NCBI GenBank assembly: GCA_036494005.1
Contig: DASXOV010000189.1
Span: forward strand, 1 to 29,843
Origin: GCA-003244245 sp036494005
Lineage (GTDB): Bacteria; Actinomycetota; Actinomycetes; Mycobacteriales; Pseudonocardiaceae
Length of the DNA: 29,843 nucleotides
Direction of reading: 5' to 3'
The position numbers were made by a program, and so were the translations under genes. Of this stretch, positions 1 through 6,905 are shown piece by piece. The notes under the pieces are model-generated. The model did not search any database and had not been told where the DNA came from. It saw only the letters and a list, made by a program, of their open reading frames with translations. The number at the start of each line of letters is the position of its first letter. Position 1 is the stretch's first letter.

Positions 1-60
1 GTCACCTGGTCCACGCCGGGCGCACTCGAGATTCCCAACCAGAAGGGACCAGCCCGCTGA
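1..60 (+). CDS. possible 3' end of an upstream gene (partial)
   Basis: Frame 1 is open from the window edge and ends in TGA at 58-60, giving 19 residues ending NQKGPAR. In related genomes chorismate synthase (aroC) lies just before aroK, but this tail is too short to recognise and I cannot confirm it. Between 61 and 158 I see no gene, hairpin or clear promoter. Confidence 0.22.
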   Translation, partial: VTWSTPGALEIPNQKGPAR

Positions 61-200
61 GGTCACTCGACATTCACCGTCGGGGCGGTTGTCGGGGTTG
101 GGGGCGATGAAGCAGCTCAGGTCCGCGACCGCACCAACTAGCTCGGCTAGGGAGCAGGGTGGTTGCTGCGGCTACGCTGCGGGGCGTGAGCGAGGGGCGT

Positions 201-767
201 GTGAGCGACCTGCCGGGGCCTGCCGTGGTGCTGGTGGGTCCACCGGGGGCGGGCAAGTCGACCGTGGGTGCGTTGCTGGCGGGTCGGCTCGGAGTGGACT
301 TCACCGACGTCGACGAGCTCATCGTGGCTCGCGCCGGCCGCAGTGTCTCCGACATCTTCACAAACGATGGCGAGCCGGTGTTCCGGGCGATGGAGGAAAC
401 CGAGGTCGCGGTGGCGCTCGGGCGCGAGAATGGCGTGCTGGCGCTCGGCGGGGGAGCGGTGCTCTCACACCGCACTCGCGACGCATTGCGCGGGCACCAT
501 GTGGTGTTCCTCGCGGTGGGCATGCCCGAGGGGGTGCGCCGCACCGGACTGTCCACCGCGCGTCCGCTGCTGGCCGGGATGAACCCGCGGGCCACGTTCA
601 AGGCGTTGCTCGACGCCCGGTTGCCGCTGTATCGCGACGTGGCTGTCGCGGAGATCGCCACCGACGGTCGAAGCCCCGACGAAGTCGTGGCGGACGTGCT
701 GCGGACCGTGCCCCACGGGCAGTCCGGGATGAGCGGCTCGTCGGTGACGCAGGAGAACGGGCGATGA
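201..767 (+). CDS. aroK: shikimate kinase
   Basis: Phosphorylates shikimate at O3 with ATP, the fifth step to chorismate, in the cytosol. With the GTG at 201 the protein is 188 residues. A P-loop GPPGAGKST lies at residues 13-21, followed by the shikimate-binding DVDELI, the FR of GEPVFRAMEE, the glycine motif LGGGAV, the lid arginine in ARPLL and the R-x-PLY motif near the C-terminus. Start choice: GTG 201 is preceded by GAGGGG and puts the P-loop at the usual distance. An in-frame GTG at 159 has a good GGGAG ribosome binding site and would add 14 residues, so it remains possible. The stop overlaps the aroB start (ATGA), so the two are co-translated. Confidence 0.93.
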   Translation: MSDLPGPAVVLVGPPGAGKSTVGALLAGRLGVDFTDVDELIVARAGRSVSDIFTNDGEPVFRAMEETEVAVALGRENGVLALGGGAVLSHRTRDALRGHHVVFLAVGMPEGVRRTGLSTARPLLAGMNPRATFKALLDARLPLYRDVAVAEIATDGRSPDEVVADVLRTVPHGQSGMSGSSVTQENGR

Positions 768-1870
768 CCGGAGCCGGTGCAGATGCCCATACCCGGATCC
801 GGGTGGCGACGGCGCAATCCTACGACGTCGTGGTCGGCCGGGATCTGACGGCCGAGCTGCTCGACACGGTAGGCGTCAGCACCGTCGCGATCGTGCACCA
901 GCCGACGGTGTCCGACCGGGCGGAAGCGTTGCGGGCTGCGCTGGAGGCGGCCGGCGCCGACGCGAACCGGATCGAGGTGCCCGATGCGGAGGACGGCAAG
1001 AGCCTGGCGGTGCTGGGTTTCTGCTGGGAGGCGCTCGGGCGGATCGGGCTGGACCGCACCGGTACGATCGTCGGACTCGGCGGTGGCGCAGTCACCGATC
1101 TTGCCGGGTTCGTTGCCGCCACCTGGCTGCGCGGCGTCCGGGTGGTCCAGGTACCCACCACGCTGCTGGCGATGGTGGACGCCGCGGTGGGCGGCAAGAC
1201 CGGGATCAACACCGAGGCGGGCAAGAACCTGGTCGGTGCCTTCCACGAGCCGGCCGCGGTGCTCGTCGACCTGGCGACGTGCCTGACCTTGCCGCGAGCC
1301 GAACTTGTCGCCGGGATGGCCGAGGTGGTCAAGGCGGGCTTCATCGCCGACCCGGTGATCCTCGATCTCATCGAGGCCGGTCCGGCCGCGGCGCTGGACC
1401 CCGCCGGGCCGATCCTGCAGGATCTGATTGCGCGCGCGATCACGGTGAAGGCCGACGTGGTGGCCGCGGACCTGCGGGAATCCCACCTGCGCGAGGTGCT
1501 CAACTACGGTCACACCCTGGGCCATGCCCTGGAGCGCCGCGAAGGCTACCGCTGGCGCCACGGCGCCGCGGTCAGTGTGGGCATGGTCTTCGCCGCCGAG
1601 CTGGCCCGCCTCGCAGGCCGGCTGGACGACGCTACCGCACGCCGGCACCGCCGGGTGCTCAGCTCGATCGGGTTGCCCACCGGCTATGACGCCGACGCGT
1701 TGCCTGACCTGCTCGCCGGGATGCGCAACGACAAGAAGACCCGGTCCGGGACGCTGCGTTTCGTGGTCCTCGACGGGCTGGCCAAACCGGGGCGGCTGGA
1801 GGGGCCCAGCCCCGAACTTCTCGCTGCGGCCTACGACGCCGTGGCGGGACAGCGGGGGGAGAACTCGTAG
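764..1870 (+). CDS. aroB: 3-dehydroquinate synthase
   Basis: Converts DAHP to 3-dehydroquinate using NAD+ and a divalent metal, the second shikimate step. The 368-residue protein has the expected order: N-terminal Rossmann-like part with IVGLGGGAVTDLAGF, the QVPTTLLAMVDAAVGGKTG active-site stretch, metal ligand E in GMAEVVKAG, and the two histidine sites NYGHTLGHALE and RHGAAVSVGM. The ATG at 764 overlaps the aroK stop and has AGGAG eight bases upstream. The open frame runs far upstream through aroK, but that part is aroK in another frame. The end overlaps the next start by one base (TAGTG). Confidence 0.97.
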   Translation: MTGAGADAHTRIRVATAQSYDVVVGRDLTAELLDTVGVSTVAIVHQPTVSDRAEALRAALEAAGADANRIEVPDAEDGKSLAVLGFCWEALGRIGLDRTGTIVGLGGGAVTDLAGFVAATWLRGVRVVQVPTTLLAMVDAAVGGKTGINTEAGKNLVGAFHEPAAVLVDLATCLTLPRAELVAGMAEVVKAGFIADPVILDLIEAGPAAALDPAGPILQDLIARAITVKADVVAADLRESHLREVLNYGHTLGHALERREGYRWRHGAAVSVGMVFAAELARLAGRLDDATARRHRRVLSSIGLPTGYDADALPDLLAGMRNDKKTRSGTLRFVVLDGLAKPGRLEGPSPELLAAAYDAVAGQRGENS

Positions 1871-2304
1871 TGAAGGTGCTGGTGCTCAACGGGCCGAACC
1901 TCGGCCGGCTCGGGACGCGGGAACCCGACATCTACGGCGCGACCAGCTACGGCGATCTGGTGGCGCTGTGCCAGCGGGTCGGTGCTGAGCTCGGGCTCGA
2001 TGTGGACGTACGGCAGACCGATCACGAGGGCGAGATGCTCGGCTGGTTGCACGAGGCCGCCGATACCGGTACCCCGGTGGTGCTCAACGCGGCCGCGTGG
2101 ACGCACTACTCGATCGCGGTGCGCGATGCCGCGGCGCAGTTGTCGGCCCCGCTGGTGGAGGTGCACATCAGCAACGTGCATGCGCGGGAACCGTTCCGGC
2201 AGCACAGTGTGCTGTCCGCCATCGCCTCGGGCGTGATCCTCGGCCTCGGGATCGACGGCTATTCGCTGGCCCTGCGCTGGATCGCAGGCCGCGCCCGCGC
2301 GTGA
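1870..2304 (+). CDS. aroQ: type II 3-dehydroquinate dehydratase
   Basis: Dehydrates 3-dehydroquinate to 3-dehydroshikimate. At 144 residues it has the usual size of the dodecameric type II enzyme. The N-terminus VLVLNGPNLGRLGTREPDIY holds the flexible lid with the catalytic tyrosine and arginine; the substrate-binding asparagine is in NAAAWTHYS, and the general-acid histidine in EVHISNVHAREPF. The family usually has Asn-Pro/Gly at the NAAAW position, so the Ala there is a mild variant. GTG start at 1870 overlaps the aroB stop by one base, with a G-rich site just upstream. Type II enzymes serve either biosynthesis or quinate use; the aroB neighbour argues for biosynthesis. Confidence 0.96.
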   Translation: MKVLVLNGPNLGRLGTREPDIYGATSYGDLVALCQRVGAELGLDVDVRQTDHEGEMLGWLHEAADTGTPVVLNAAAWTHYSIAVRDAAAQLSAPLVEVHISNVHAREPFRQHSVLSAIASGVILGLGIDGYSLALRWIAGRARA

Positions 2305-2331
2305 GAAGGTCCCCGGAGCGTGGTCAACCGC

Positions 2332-2337
2332 TACCGT
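2332..2337 (+). promoter_or_regulatory. candidate -10 element of pepQ (leaderless)
   Basis: TACCGT fits the TAnnnT rule and lies seven bases before the ATG at 2345, so the transcript would begin at or next to the start codon. There is no Shine-Dalgarno sequence before pepQ, which fits a leaderless mRNA. No convincing -35 is visible. Confidence 0.42.
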
Positions 2338-2344
2338 CGATGTC

Positions 2345-3430
2345 ATGTCCCACCCCATACGCCGTGCGGCGCTTCGCGCCCAGCTACCTGAGCTGGGACT
2401 CGATGCGCTGCTGGTCACCAGCCTGATCAACCTCCGTTACCTCACCGGGTTCACCGGTTCGAACGGGGCCCTGCTCGTCCACGCCGAGGACGAAGCGCAG
2501 ACGGTGTTCTGCACCGACGGCCGCTACCGGACACAGTCCGAGGCGCAGGTACCGGACCTGCGCCGGGTGCTCGGGCGGAGCACCGGCCTGCGGTTGGCGA
2601 CCGAGGCGGTGGAGGCGGGAGTCGCCAGGCTCGGTTTCGAGAGCCATGTGATGACCGTCGACGGGCACGCCGCGCTCACGGAGATCATCGATGCGGCTCG
2701 CCTGGTCCCGGCGTCCCGGCCGGTGGAGCGGTTGCGGCTGGTCAAGGACGATGCCGAGATCGCGGCGCTGAGAACGGCCTGCGCGGCTGCCGATGCCGCA
2801 CTGGCGGGTCTGGTCGCCGACGGCGGGTTGCAGCCCTGCCGTACCGAGCTGGACGTGGCCCGTGATCTGGAGGCACGGATGATCGCGGCGGGGGCGGACG
2901 GGCCGTCGTTCGAGACGATCGTGGCGGCCGGTGCCAACTCCGCGGTTCCGCACCATCGGCCCACCGGTGCCCAGCTGCACCGTGGCGATCTGGTGAAGAT
3001 GGACTTCGGGGCACTGGTCGACGGGTATCACTCGGACATGACCCGCACGGTGGTGCTCGGGGAGCCCGCGCAGTGGCAGCGGGACCTCTACGAACTGGTC
3101 GCGCAGGCGCAGGCGGCAGGCCGGACTGCGCTGCGGGCCGGATCCGACGTCCGCGATGTGGACTCGGCAGCCCGGGATCTCATCGTGCGGGCCGGGCACG
3201 GTGAGAACTTCATCCACGGCCTGGGACACGGGGTCGGTCTTCAGATCCACGAGGCTCCGGCGTTGTCGCAGCTAGGGGTGGGTACACTCGCGCCAGGCAT
3301 GACGGTCACGGTCGAGCCGGGTGTTTATCTGGCCGGGCGGGGCGGCGTGCGGATCGAGGACACCCTCGTCGTCTGTGACGGCGAGCCCGAACTCCTCACC
3401 CTGACCACGAAGGACCTCGTGGTCGCCTGA
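2345..3430 (+). CDS. pepQ: M24B aminopeptidase P / Xaa-Pro dipeptidase family
   Basis: Metallopeptidase that cleaves X-Pro bonds, in the cytosol (no signal peptide). The 361-residue protein has an N-terminal creatinase-like domain (about 1-130; NLRYLTGFTGSNG) and a pita-bread catalytic domain (about 135-355). The five metal ligands are visible: Asp in KMDFGALVDGYHSDMTRT (two), His in HGLGHGVGLQIHE, Glu in TVEPGVY and Glu in GVRIEDT. It sits between aroQ and efp, the conserved actinobacterial order. A link between proline peptidase and EF-P (both deal with proline) is suggestive but not shown. Whether it prefers dipeptides (PepQ) or longer peptides (PepP) cannot be decided from sequence. Confidence 0.9.
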   Translation: MSHPIRRAALRAQLPELGLDALLVTSLINLRYLTGFTGSNGALLVHAEDEAQTVFCTDGRYRTQSEAQVPDLRRVLGRSTGLRLATEAVEAGVARLGFESHVMTVDGHAALTEIIDAARLVPASRPVERLRLVKDDAEIAALRTACAAADAALAGLVADGGLQPCRTELDVARDLEARMIAAGADGPSFETIVAAGANSAVPHHRPTGAQLHRGDLVKMDFGALVDGYHSDMTRTVVLGEPAQWQRDLYELVAQAQAAGRTALRAGSDVRDVDSAARDLIVRAGHGENFIHGLGHGVGLQIHEAPALSQLGVGTLAPGMTVTVEPGVYLAGRGGVRIEDTLVVCDGEPELLTLTTKDLVVA

Positions 3431-3503
3431 GACCTGCTTGCAGGGTCGAAGCATTAACACCGAGACCTGCTTGCAGGGTCGAAGCATTAACACCGAGACC
3501 TGC
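3429..3503 (+). repeat. 33-bp tandem repeat, 2.3 copies
   Basis: Two perfect 33-bp copies (3429-3461 and 3462-3494) begin with GAGACCTGCTTGCAGGGTC and end ATTAACACC; a third starts (GAGACCTGC, 3495-3503) and breaks off. Each copy holds the inverted repeat CCTGC-TT-GCAGG. The first copy begins inside the pepQ stop codon. No spacers separate the copies. Confidence 0.92.
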
Positions 3504-3535
3504 CCATCCTTCTAGCAGCGGGAGCGCAAGCTGAC

Positions 3536-4099
3536 GTGGCCACCACCAACGACCTGAAGAACGGGCTCGTGCTCAACCTCGACGGCCAACTGTGGTCGGT
3601 CGTGAACTTTCAGCACGTGAAGCCGGGAAAGGGTGGCGCCTTTGTGCGAACCACCCTGAAGAACGTCCTGTCAGGAAAGGTCGTCGACAAGACGTTCAAC
3701 GCAGGTACCAAGGTCGACACCGCGACCGTCGACCGCCGTGACATGACCTACCTGTACGCCGACGGTACCGACTTCGTGTTCATGGACACAGACACCTATG
3801 ACCAGATCACCGTACCCGGTGAGACGGTGGGCAACGCCGCGAAGTACCTGCTGGACAACCAGAACGCGCTGGTCGCCGTGCACGAGGGCACCCCGCTCTA
3901 CGTCGAGTTGCCCACCTCGGTGGAGTTGGTGATCTCGCACACCGATCCGGGACTGCAGGGGGACCGCTCGACCGGCGGCACCAAGCCCGCCACGCTGGAG
4001 ACGGGTGCCGAGATCCAGGTCCCGCTGTTCGTCAGCACCGGCGAGAAGGTGAAGGTGGACACCCGGGACGGGCGCTACCTTGGCCGCGTCAGTTCCTGA
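3536..4099 (+). CDS. efp: translation elongation factor P
   Basis: EF-P binds ribosomes stalled on polyproline and promotes peptide bond formation. The 187-residue protein has the three beta-barrel domains of the family: KOW-like domain I with the P-site loop VKPGKGGAF (tip Lys at residue 31 or so), OB domain II, and the C-terminal OB domain with the signature VKVDTRDGRYLGR. GTG start at 3536 with GGGAG eleven bases upstream. Odd: the loop reads PGKGG, where actinobacterial EF-P usually has PGKGP. No EF-P modification gene (epmA, ymfI, earP) is in the window. It lies between the tandem repeat and nusB. Confidence 0.97.
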   Translation: MATTNDLKNGLVLNLDGQLWSVVNFQHVKPGKGGAFVRTTLKNVLSGKVVDKTFNAGTKVDTATVDRRDMTYLYADGTDFVFMDTDTYDQITVPGETVGNAAKYLLDNQNALVAVHEGTPLYVELPTSVELVISHTDPGLQGDRSTGGTKPATLETGAEIQVPLFVSTGEKVKVDTRDGRYLGRVSS

Positions 4100-4100
4100 G

Positions 4101-4508
4101 GTGGGCGCACGGAGCAAGGCCCGGAAGCGAGCCGTCGACCTTCTCTTCGAATCCGATCTGCGCGGGATCGACCCGCTCCAGTTGCTCACCGAGCGGGTCG
4201 GTACCGCTGACGTACCGCCGATCAGTGACTACACGGTGTCATTGGTGCAAGGCGTGGTCTCTCACCGGGAGGACATCGACCGGCTGCTCACCGAGCAGGC
4301 CCGGGGTTGGACTCTGGAGCGGATGCCGACCGTGGACCGCGCAGTACTTCGGCTGGGCGCCTACGAGGTGCTGTTCTCCGACGAGGTGGATGACGCGGTG
4401 GCCATCGACGAGGCCATCGAACTGGCCAAGACCTTGTCGACCGATGACTCGCCGCGGTTCGTCAACGGGGTACTCGGGGCCATCGCGTCGATGACACGGG
4501 GCTCGTGA
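4101..4508 (+). CDS. nusB: transcription antitermination factor NusB
   Basis: Binds boxA RNA with NusE (S10) to support rRNA antitermination. The 135-residue all-helical protein starts GARSKARKRAVDLLFESD, the family N-terminus with basic boxA-contacting residues, and has the conserved MPTVDRAVLRLGAYE and AKTLSTDDSPRFVNGVLG. The GTG at 4101 follows the efp stop by one base (TGAGGTG), implying coupling. A TTG at 4080 inside efp would add seven residues; it has no ribosome binding site and is less likely. Confidence 0.94.
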   Translation: MGARSKARKRAVDLLFESDLRGIDPLQLLTERVGTADVPPISDYTVSLVQGVVSHREDIDRLLTEQARGWTLERMPTVDRAVLRLGAYEVLFSDEVDDAVAIDEAIELAKTLSTDDSPRFVNGVLGAIASMTRGS

Positions 4509-4520
4509 GCTTGGGTTGTG

Positions 4521-4544
4521 CAGGTCGGCCTCATGACCGGCCTG
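4521..4544 (+). terminator. hairpin after nusB
   Basis: CAGGTCGG and CCGGCCTG form an 8-bp stem (one G-U pair) around an 8-base loop, 13 bases after the nusB stop and before the convergent bldD. There is no U tract, as is common for actinobacterial terminators. Confidence 0.45.
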
Positions 4545-4588
4545 GCACACCGATATCCACTCACGAGCGACGCTACCTACTACTAGTA

Positions 4589-5077
4589 CTACTCCTCCTT
4601 CGAGGGGCGAGCCTCCGGGGGCAGTACCCCCCAGCCGATCAGTTGCTCGGTCAGTTCGCCCGGTGACATGTCATAAATGATCGCCAGCGACCGCAGATCC
4701 TCGGTGCGGATGGACAGCACCTTGCCGTTGTAGTCACCACGCTGGCTCTGGATCGTCGCTGCGTAGCGAGCCAGCGGACCGACTTTGTCCACCGGCAGCT
4801 GCTGCAGACGTTCCAGGTTGATCACGATCTTGGTCGCCGGCTCGCCGCCTGAGGGCACCCGGCCCTCAGGAAGTAGCTCGGCGACCGGGACCCCGTAGAA
4901 GTCGGCCAGTTCGGCCAGCTTCTGAACCGTGACTGCCCGGTCACCTCGTTCGTAGGAGCCGACCACCACTGCCTTCCAGCGGCCCCCTGATTTCTGTTCA
5001 ACACCGTGCAGGGACAGACCCTGCTGCTGACGGATGCCGCGCAGCTTGGACCCGAGAGCCTTGGCGTAGTCGCCCAT
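4589..5077 (-). CDS. bldD: BldD family c-di-GMP-binding developmental regulator
   Basis: Homologue of the Streptomyces master repressor that, with tetrameric c-di-GMP, holds sporulation genes off. The 162 residues split into an N-terminal XRE helix-turn-helix (about 5-75: LGSKLRGIRQQQGLSLHGVE, then SYERGDRAVTVQKLAELADF) and a C-terminal domain (about 85-160). The c-di-GMP signature RxD-X8-RxxD is present as QRGDYNGKVLSIRTED; Streptomyces has RQDD, here RTED, keeping the Arg and the last Asp. Ribosome binding site AAGGGGAAG lies upstream of the ATG. Position between nusB and pyrR matches Streptomyces (bldD beside pyrR and nusB). It is the only minus-strand gene in the first 22 kb. Confidence 0.95.
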   Translation of the reverse strand: MGDYAKALGSKLRGIRQQQGLSLHGVEQKSGGRWKAVVVGSYERGDRAVTVQKLAELADFYGVPVAELLPEGRVPSGGEPATKIVINLERLQQLPVDKVGPLARYAATIQSQRGDYNGKVLSIRTEDLRSLAIIYDMSPGELTEQLIGWGVLPPEARPSKEE

Positions 5078-5144
5078 CTAGCGCTTCCCCTTCATCAGAA
5101 CCCCGACCCGGTCAGCGACTCTAGAGCGTCGCGGGAGGATCGGG

Positions 5145-5150
5145 ATGATA
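5145..5150 (-). promoter_or_regulatory. candidate -10 of bldD
   Basis: On the minus strand this reads TATCAT, five of six matches to TATAAT, about 67 bases upstream of the bldD ATG. A -35 is not clear. I looked for a BldD autoregulatory box (AGTGA-n-TCACC type) and found only GAGTAA direct repeats near 5154-5175. Confidence 0.33.
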
Positions 5151-5273
5151 CGGAGAGTAATGCTGCGCTGAGTAACCTCCCAGGTCAAGCAGTTGCCGCC
5201 CGAACGCGTCGGCGAGTCGCGCACACCACCCGTACGGGGCAGTGGAGGTTGAGCGAGCCACGCGCTGCTGCAC

Positions 5274-5282
5274 TGCTACCGT
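5274..5282 (+). promoter_or_regulatory. candidate extended -10 of the pyr operon
   Basis: TGCTACCGT is an extended -10 (TGn before TAnnnT), predicting a start near 5289 and a leader of about 70 bases before pyrR. The same GCTACCGTC core occurs before pepQ. A GC-rich hairpin (5291-5313) would form the very 5' end of this transcript. Confidence 0.4.
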
Positions 5283-5315
5283 CCCCATCAGGTCCGGGCG
5301 CCCGCCCGGGTCCCT

Positions 5316-5357
5316 GACGTCCTTTAAGACCCGTCCGGCGAGGCGGGGAAGGAGGTC
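5316..5357 (+). promoter_or_regulatory. PyrR-binding hairpin overlapping the pyrR ribosome binding site
   Basis: The loop TCCGGCGAGG (5334-5343) matches the PyrR-binding loop consensus UCCnGnGAGG and is closed by CCCG/CGGG (5330-5333 with 5344-5347). Below a purine-rich 5' bulge (TAAGA, 5325-5329) a lower stem pairs TCCTT (5320-5324) with AAGGA (5349-5353), then GAC with GTC. The 3' arm contains the GGAGG ribosome binding site (5351-5355) six bases before the pyrR GTG. UMP-bound PyrR would therefore block translation, as is known in Mycobacterium smegmatis. The match and pairing are seen directly; the mode of control is inferred. Confidence 0.8.
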
Positions 5358-5361
5358 GACC

Positions 5362-5943
5362 GTGTCGTCCCGTTCCGGGACGGGCGCGGCGGGCGAGGCA
5401 GGTTCCCGGCAGCCGCGCGAGCTGCTGTCGGCGGCTGATGTCGCGCGCACCGTGGCCCGTATGGCCCACCAGATCATCGAGCGCACTGCCCCTGAGCCGG
5501 TGGTGCTGCTCGGCATCCCCACCCGCGGCGTCCCCTTGGCACGCCGGCTGGCCGACCGGATCCGCGAGTTCGGCGGGCCGATGGCCGACGTGGGCACCCT
5601 GGACATCACGCTCTACCGGGATGATCTACGACGCAGGCCCACCCGCCCCCTGGCGAGTACCGAGCTGCCCGAACGCGGGCTGGACGAGGCGTTGGTGGTC
5701 CTCGTCGACGATGTGCTGTTCTCCGGGCGCACCGTGCGTGCGGCGCTGGACGCGGTACGGGAGTACGGCCGCCCTCGCGCCGTGCAGCTCGCGGTGCTGG
5801 TCGATCGGGGCCACCGGGAACTGCCGATCCGGGCCGACTACGTCGGCAAGAACTTGCCCACCTCGCGCGACGAGGAGGTCGGTGTCCTGCTCGCGGAGAT
5901 CGACGGAACCGACGCCGTCGTGATCCGCAAGGGGCCGCGATGA
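5362..5943 (+). CDS. pyrR: bifunctional pyr operon RNA-binding regulator / uracil phosphoribosyltransferase
   Basis: Binds pyr mRNA when loaded with UMP or UTP and represses the operon; it may also make UMP from uracil and PRPP. The 193-residue protein has the PRPP-binding motif VVLVDDVLFSGRTVRAALD, plus the PyrR-typical GIPTRGVPLARRL, DITLYRDDL and DRGHRELPIRADYVGKNLPT. It starts at GTG 5362 with GGAGG six bases upstream; the in-frame extension toward 5242 is rejected because it would run through the regulatory hairpin. The N-terminus is about 15 residues longer than core PyrR. The stop overlaps the pyrB start (ATGA). Confidence 0.96.
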   Translation: MSSRSGTGAAGEAGSRQPRELLSAADVARTVARMAHQIIERTAPEPVVLLGIPTRGVPLARRLADRIREFGGPMADVGTLDITLYRDDLRRRPTRPLASTELPERGLDEALVVLVDDVLFSGRTVRAALDAVREYGRPRAVQLAVLVDRGHRELPIRADYVGKNLPTSRDEEVGVLLAEIDGTDAVVIRKGPR

Positions 5944-6905
5944 GGCACCTGTTGACCGCGGCCGGGCTCGACCGGGACGACGCTACCGGCTTGCTGGACA
6001 CCGCCGATCGGCTCAAGCAGGCCCTGCTGGGCCGTGAGGTGCGCAAGTTGCCCACGTTGCGCGGGCGCACCGTGGTCACCCTGTTCTACGAGAACTCCAC
6101 CCGCACCAGGGCTTCGTTCGAGATCGCCGGAAAGTGGATGAGCGCCGACGTGGTCAACGTCTCGGCAGGCGGTTCCTCAGTGGCCAAGGGGGAGTCATTG
6201 CGGGACACCGCGCTCACCCTGACCGCGATGGGCGCGGACTGCGTCGTGGTCCGGCACCCGGCCTCCGGCGCGGCGCATCGGATCGCGGGCTGGGTGCCTG
6301 CGCATGTGGTCAATGCGGGTGACGGCATGCACGAGCATCCGACCCAGGCCCTCTTGGACGCCGCTACGCTGCGCGATCGATTGGGTCCCCTGGACGGGCG
6401 GTCCGTCACCATCGTGGGCGACATCTTGCACAGCAGGGTCGCCCGCTCCAATGTGCACCTGTTGACCACGCTGGGTGCACGAGTTCACCTTGTCGCACCA
6501 CCGACTCTGCTGCCGGTCGGCATCGCCGAGTGGGGGACCGCGGAGCGGTGGGCGGTCACCGTCGGACACGACCTCGATGCCGCTCTGCCGCACAGCGATG
6601 CGGTGATGGTGCTTCGGGTGCAGGCCGAGCGGATGCACGGCGGTTTCTTCCCCTCGGCCCGGGAGTACTCCATCGGCTACGGGCTGTCCGAGGCGAGGCT
6701 GCGTGTGCTGCCCGAGCATGCCGTCGTGCTGCATCCGGGCCCGATGGTGCGTGGCATGGAGATCGCGCACGCGGTGGCCGACTCCCCGCGCGCCGCGATC
6801 ACCGAGCAGGTCCGCAACGGCGTGCACGTGCGGATGGCCGTGCTCTACCACCTGCTGGCTGCCCAAGATGAGGGTGGCGCCCAGCCGGAGGGTGCCGCGC
6901 CATGA
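5940..6905 (+). CDS. pyrB: aspartate carbamoyltransferase catalytic subunit
   Basis: Joins carbamoyl phosphate and aspartate in the first committed step of pyrimidine synthesis. The 321 residues carry the carbamoyl-phosphate motif FYENSTRTRASFE (S-T-R-T-R), the HPTQALLD motif after NAGDGMHEH, the hinge motif VGDILHSRVARSN, and the aspartate-binding HPGPMVRGMEI. No pyrI regulatory subunit is nearby, and the pyrC directly downstream carries an intact active site, so this resembles the stand-alone type. Both ends overlap neighbours by four bases. Confidence 0.98.
   Translation: MRHLLTAAGLDRDDATGLLDTADRLKQALLGREVRKLPTLRGRTVVTLFYENSTRTRASFEIAGKWMSADVVNVSAGGSSVAKGESLRDTALTLTAMGADCVVVRHPASGAAHRIAGWVPAHVVNAGDGMHEHPTQALLDAATLRDRLGPLDGRSVTIVGDILHSRVARSNVHLLTTLGARVHLVAPPTLLPVGIAEWGTAERWAVTVGHDLDAALPHSDAVMVLRVQAERMHGGFFPSAREYSIGYGLSEARLRVLPEHAVVLHPGPMVRGMEIAHAVADSPRAAITEQVRNGVHVRMAVLYHLLAAQDEGGAQPEGAAP

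Noticed and set aside
89..763. Upstream extension of aroB across aroK
   Set aside because: The sequence is Arg/Gly/Ala-rich with no similarity to DHQ synthase and overlaps a clear shikimate kinase; ATG 764 has a good ribosome binding site.
3429..3503. CRISPR array
   Set aside because: The 33-bp copies abut with no spacers and no cas genes are near.
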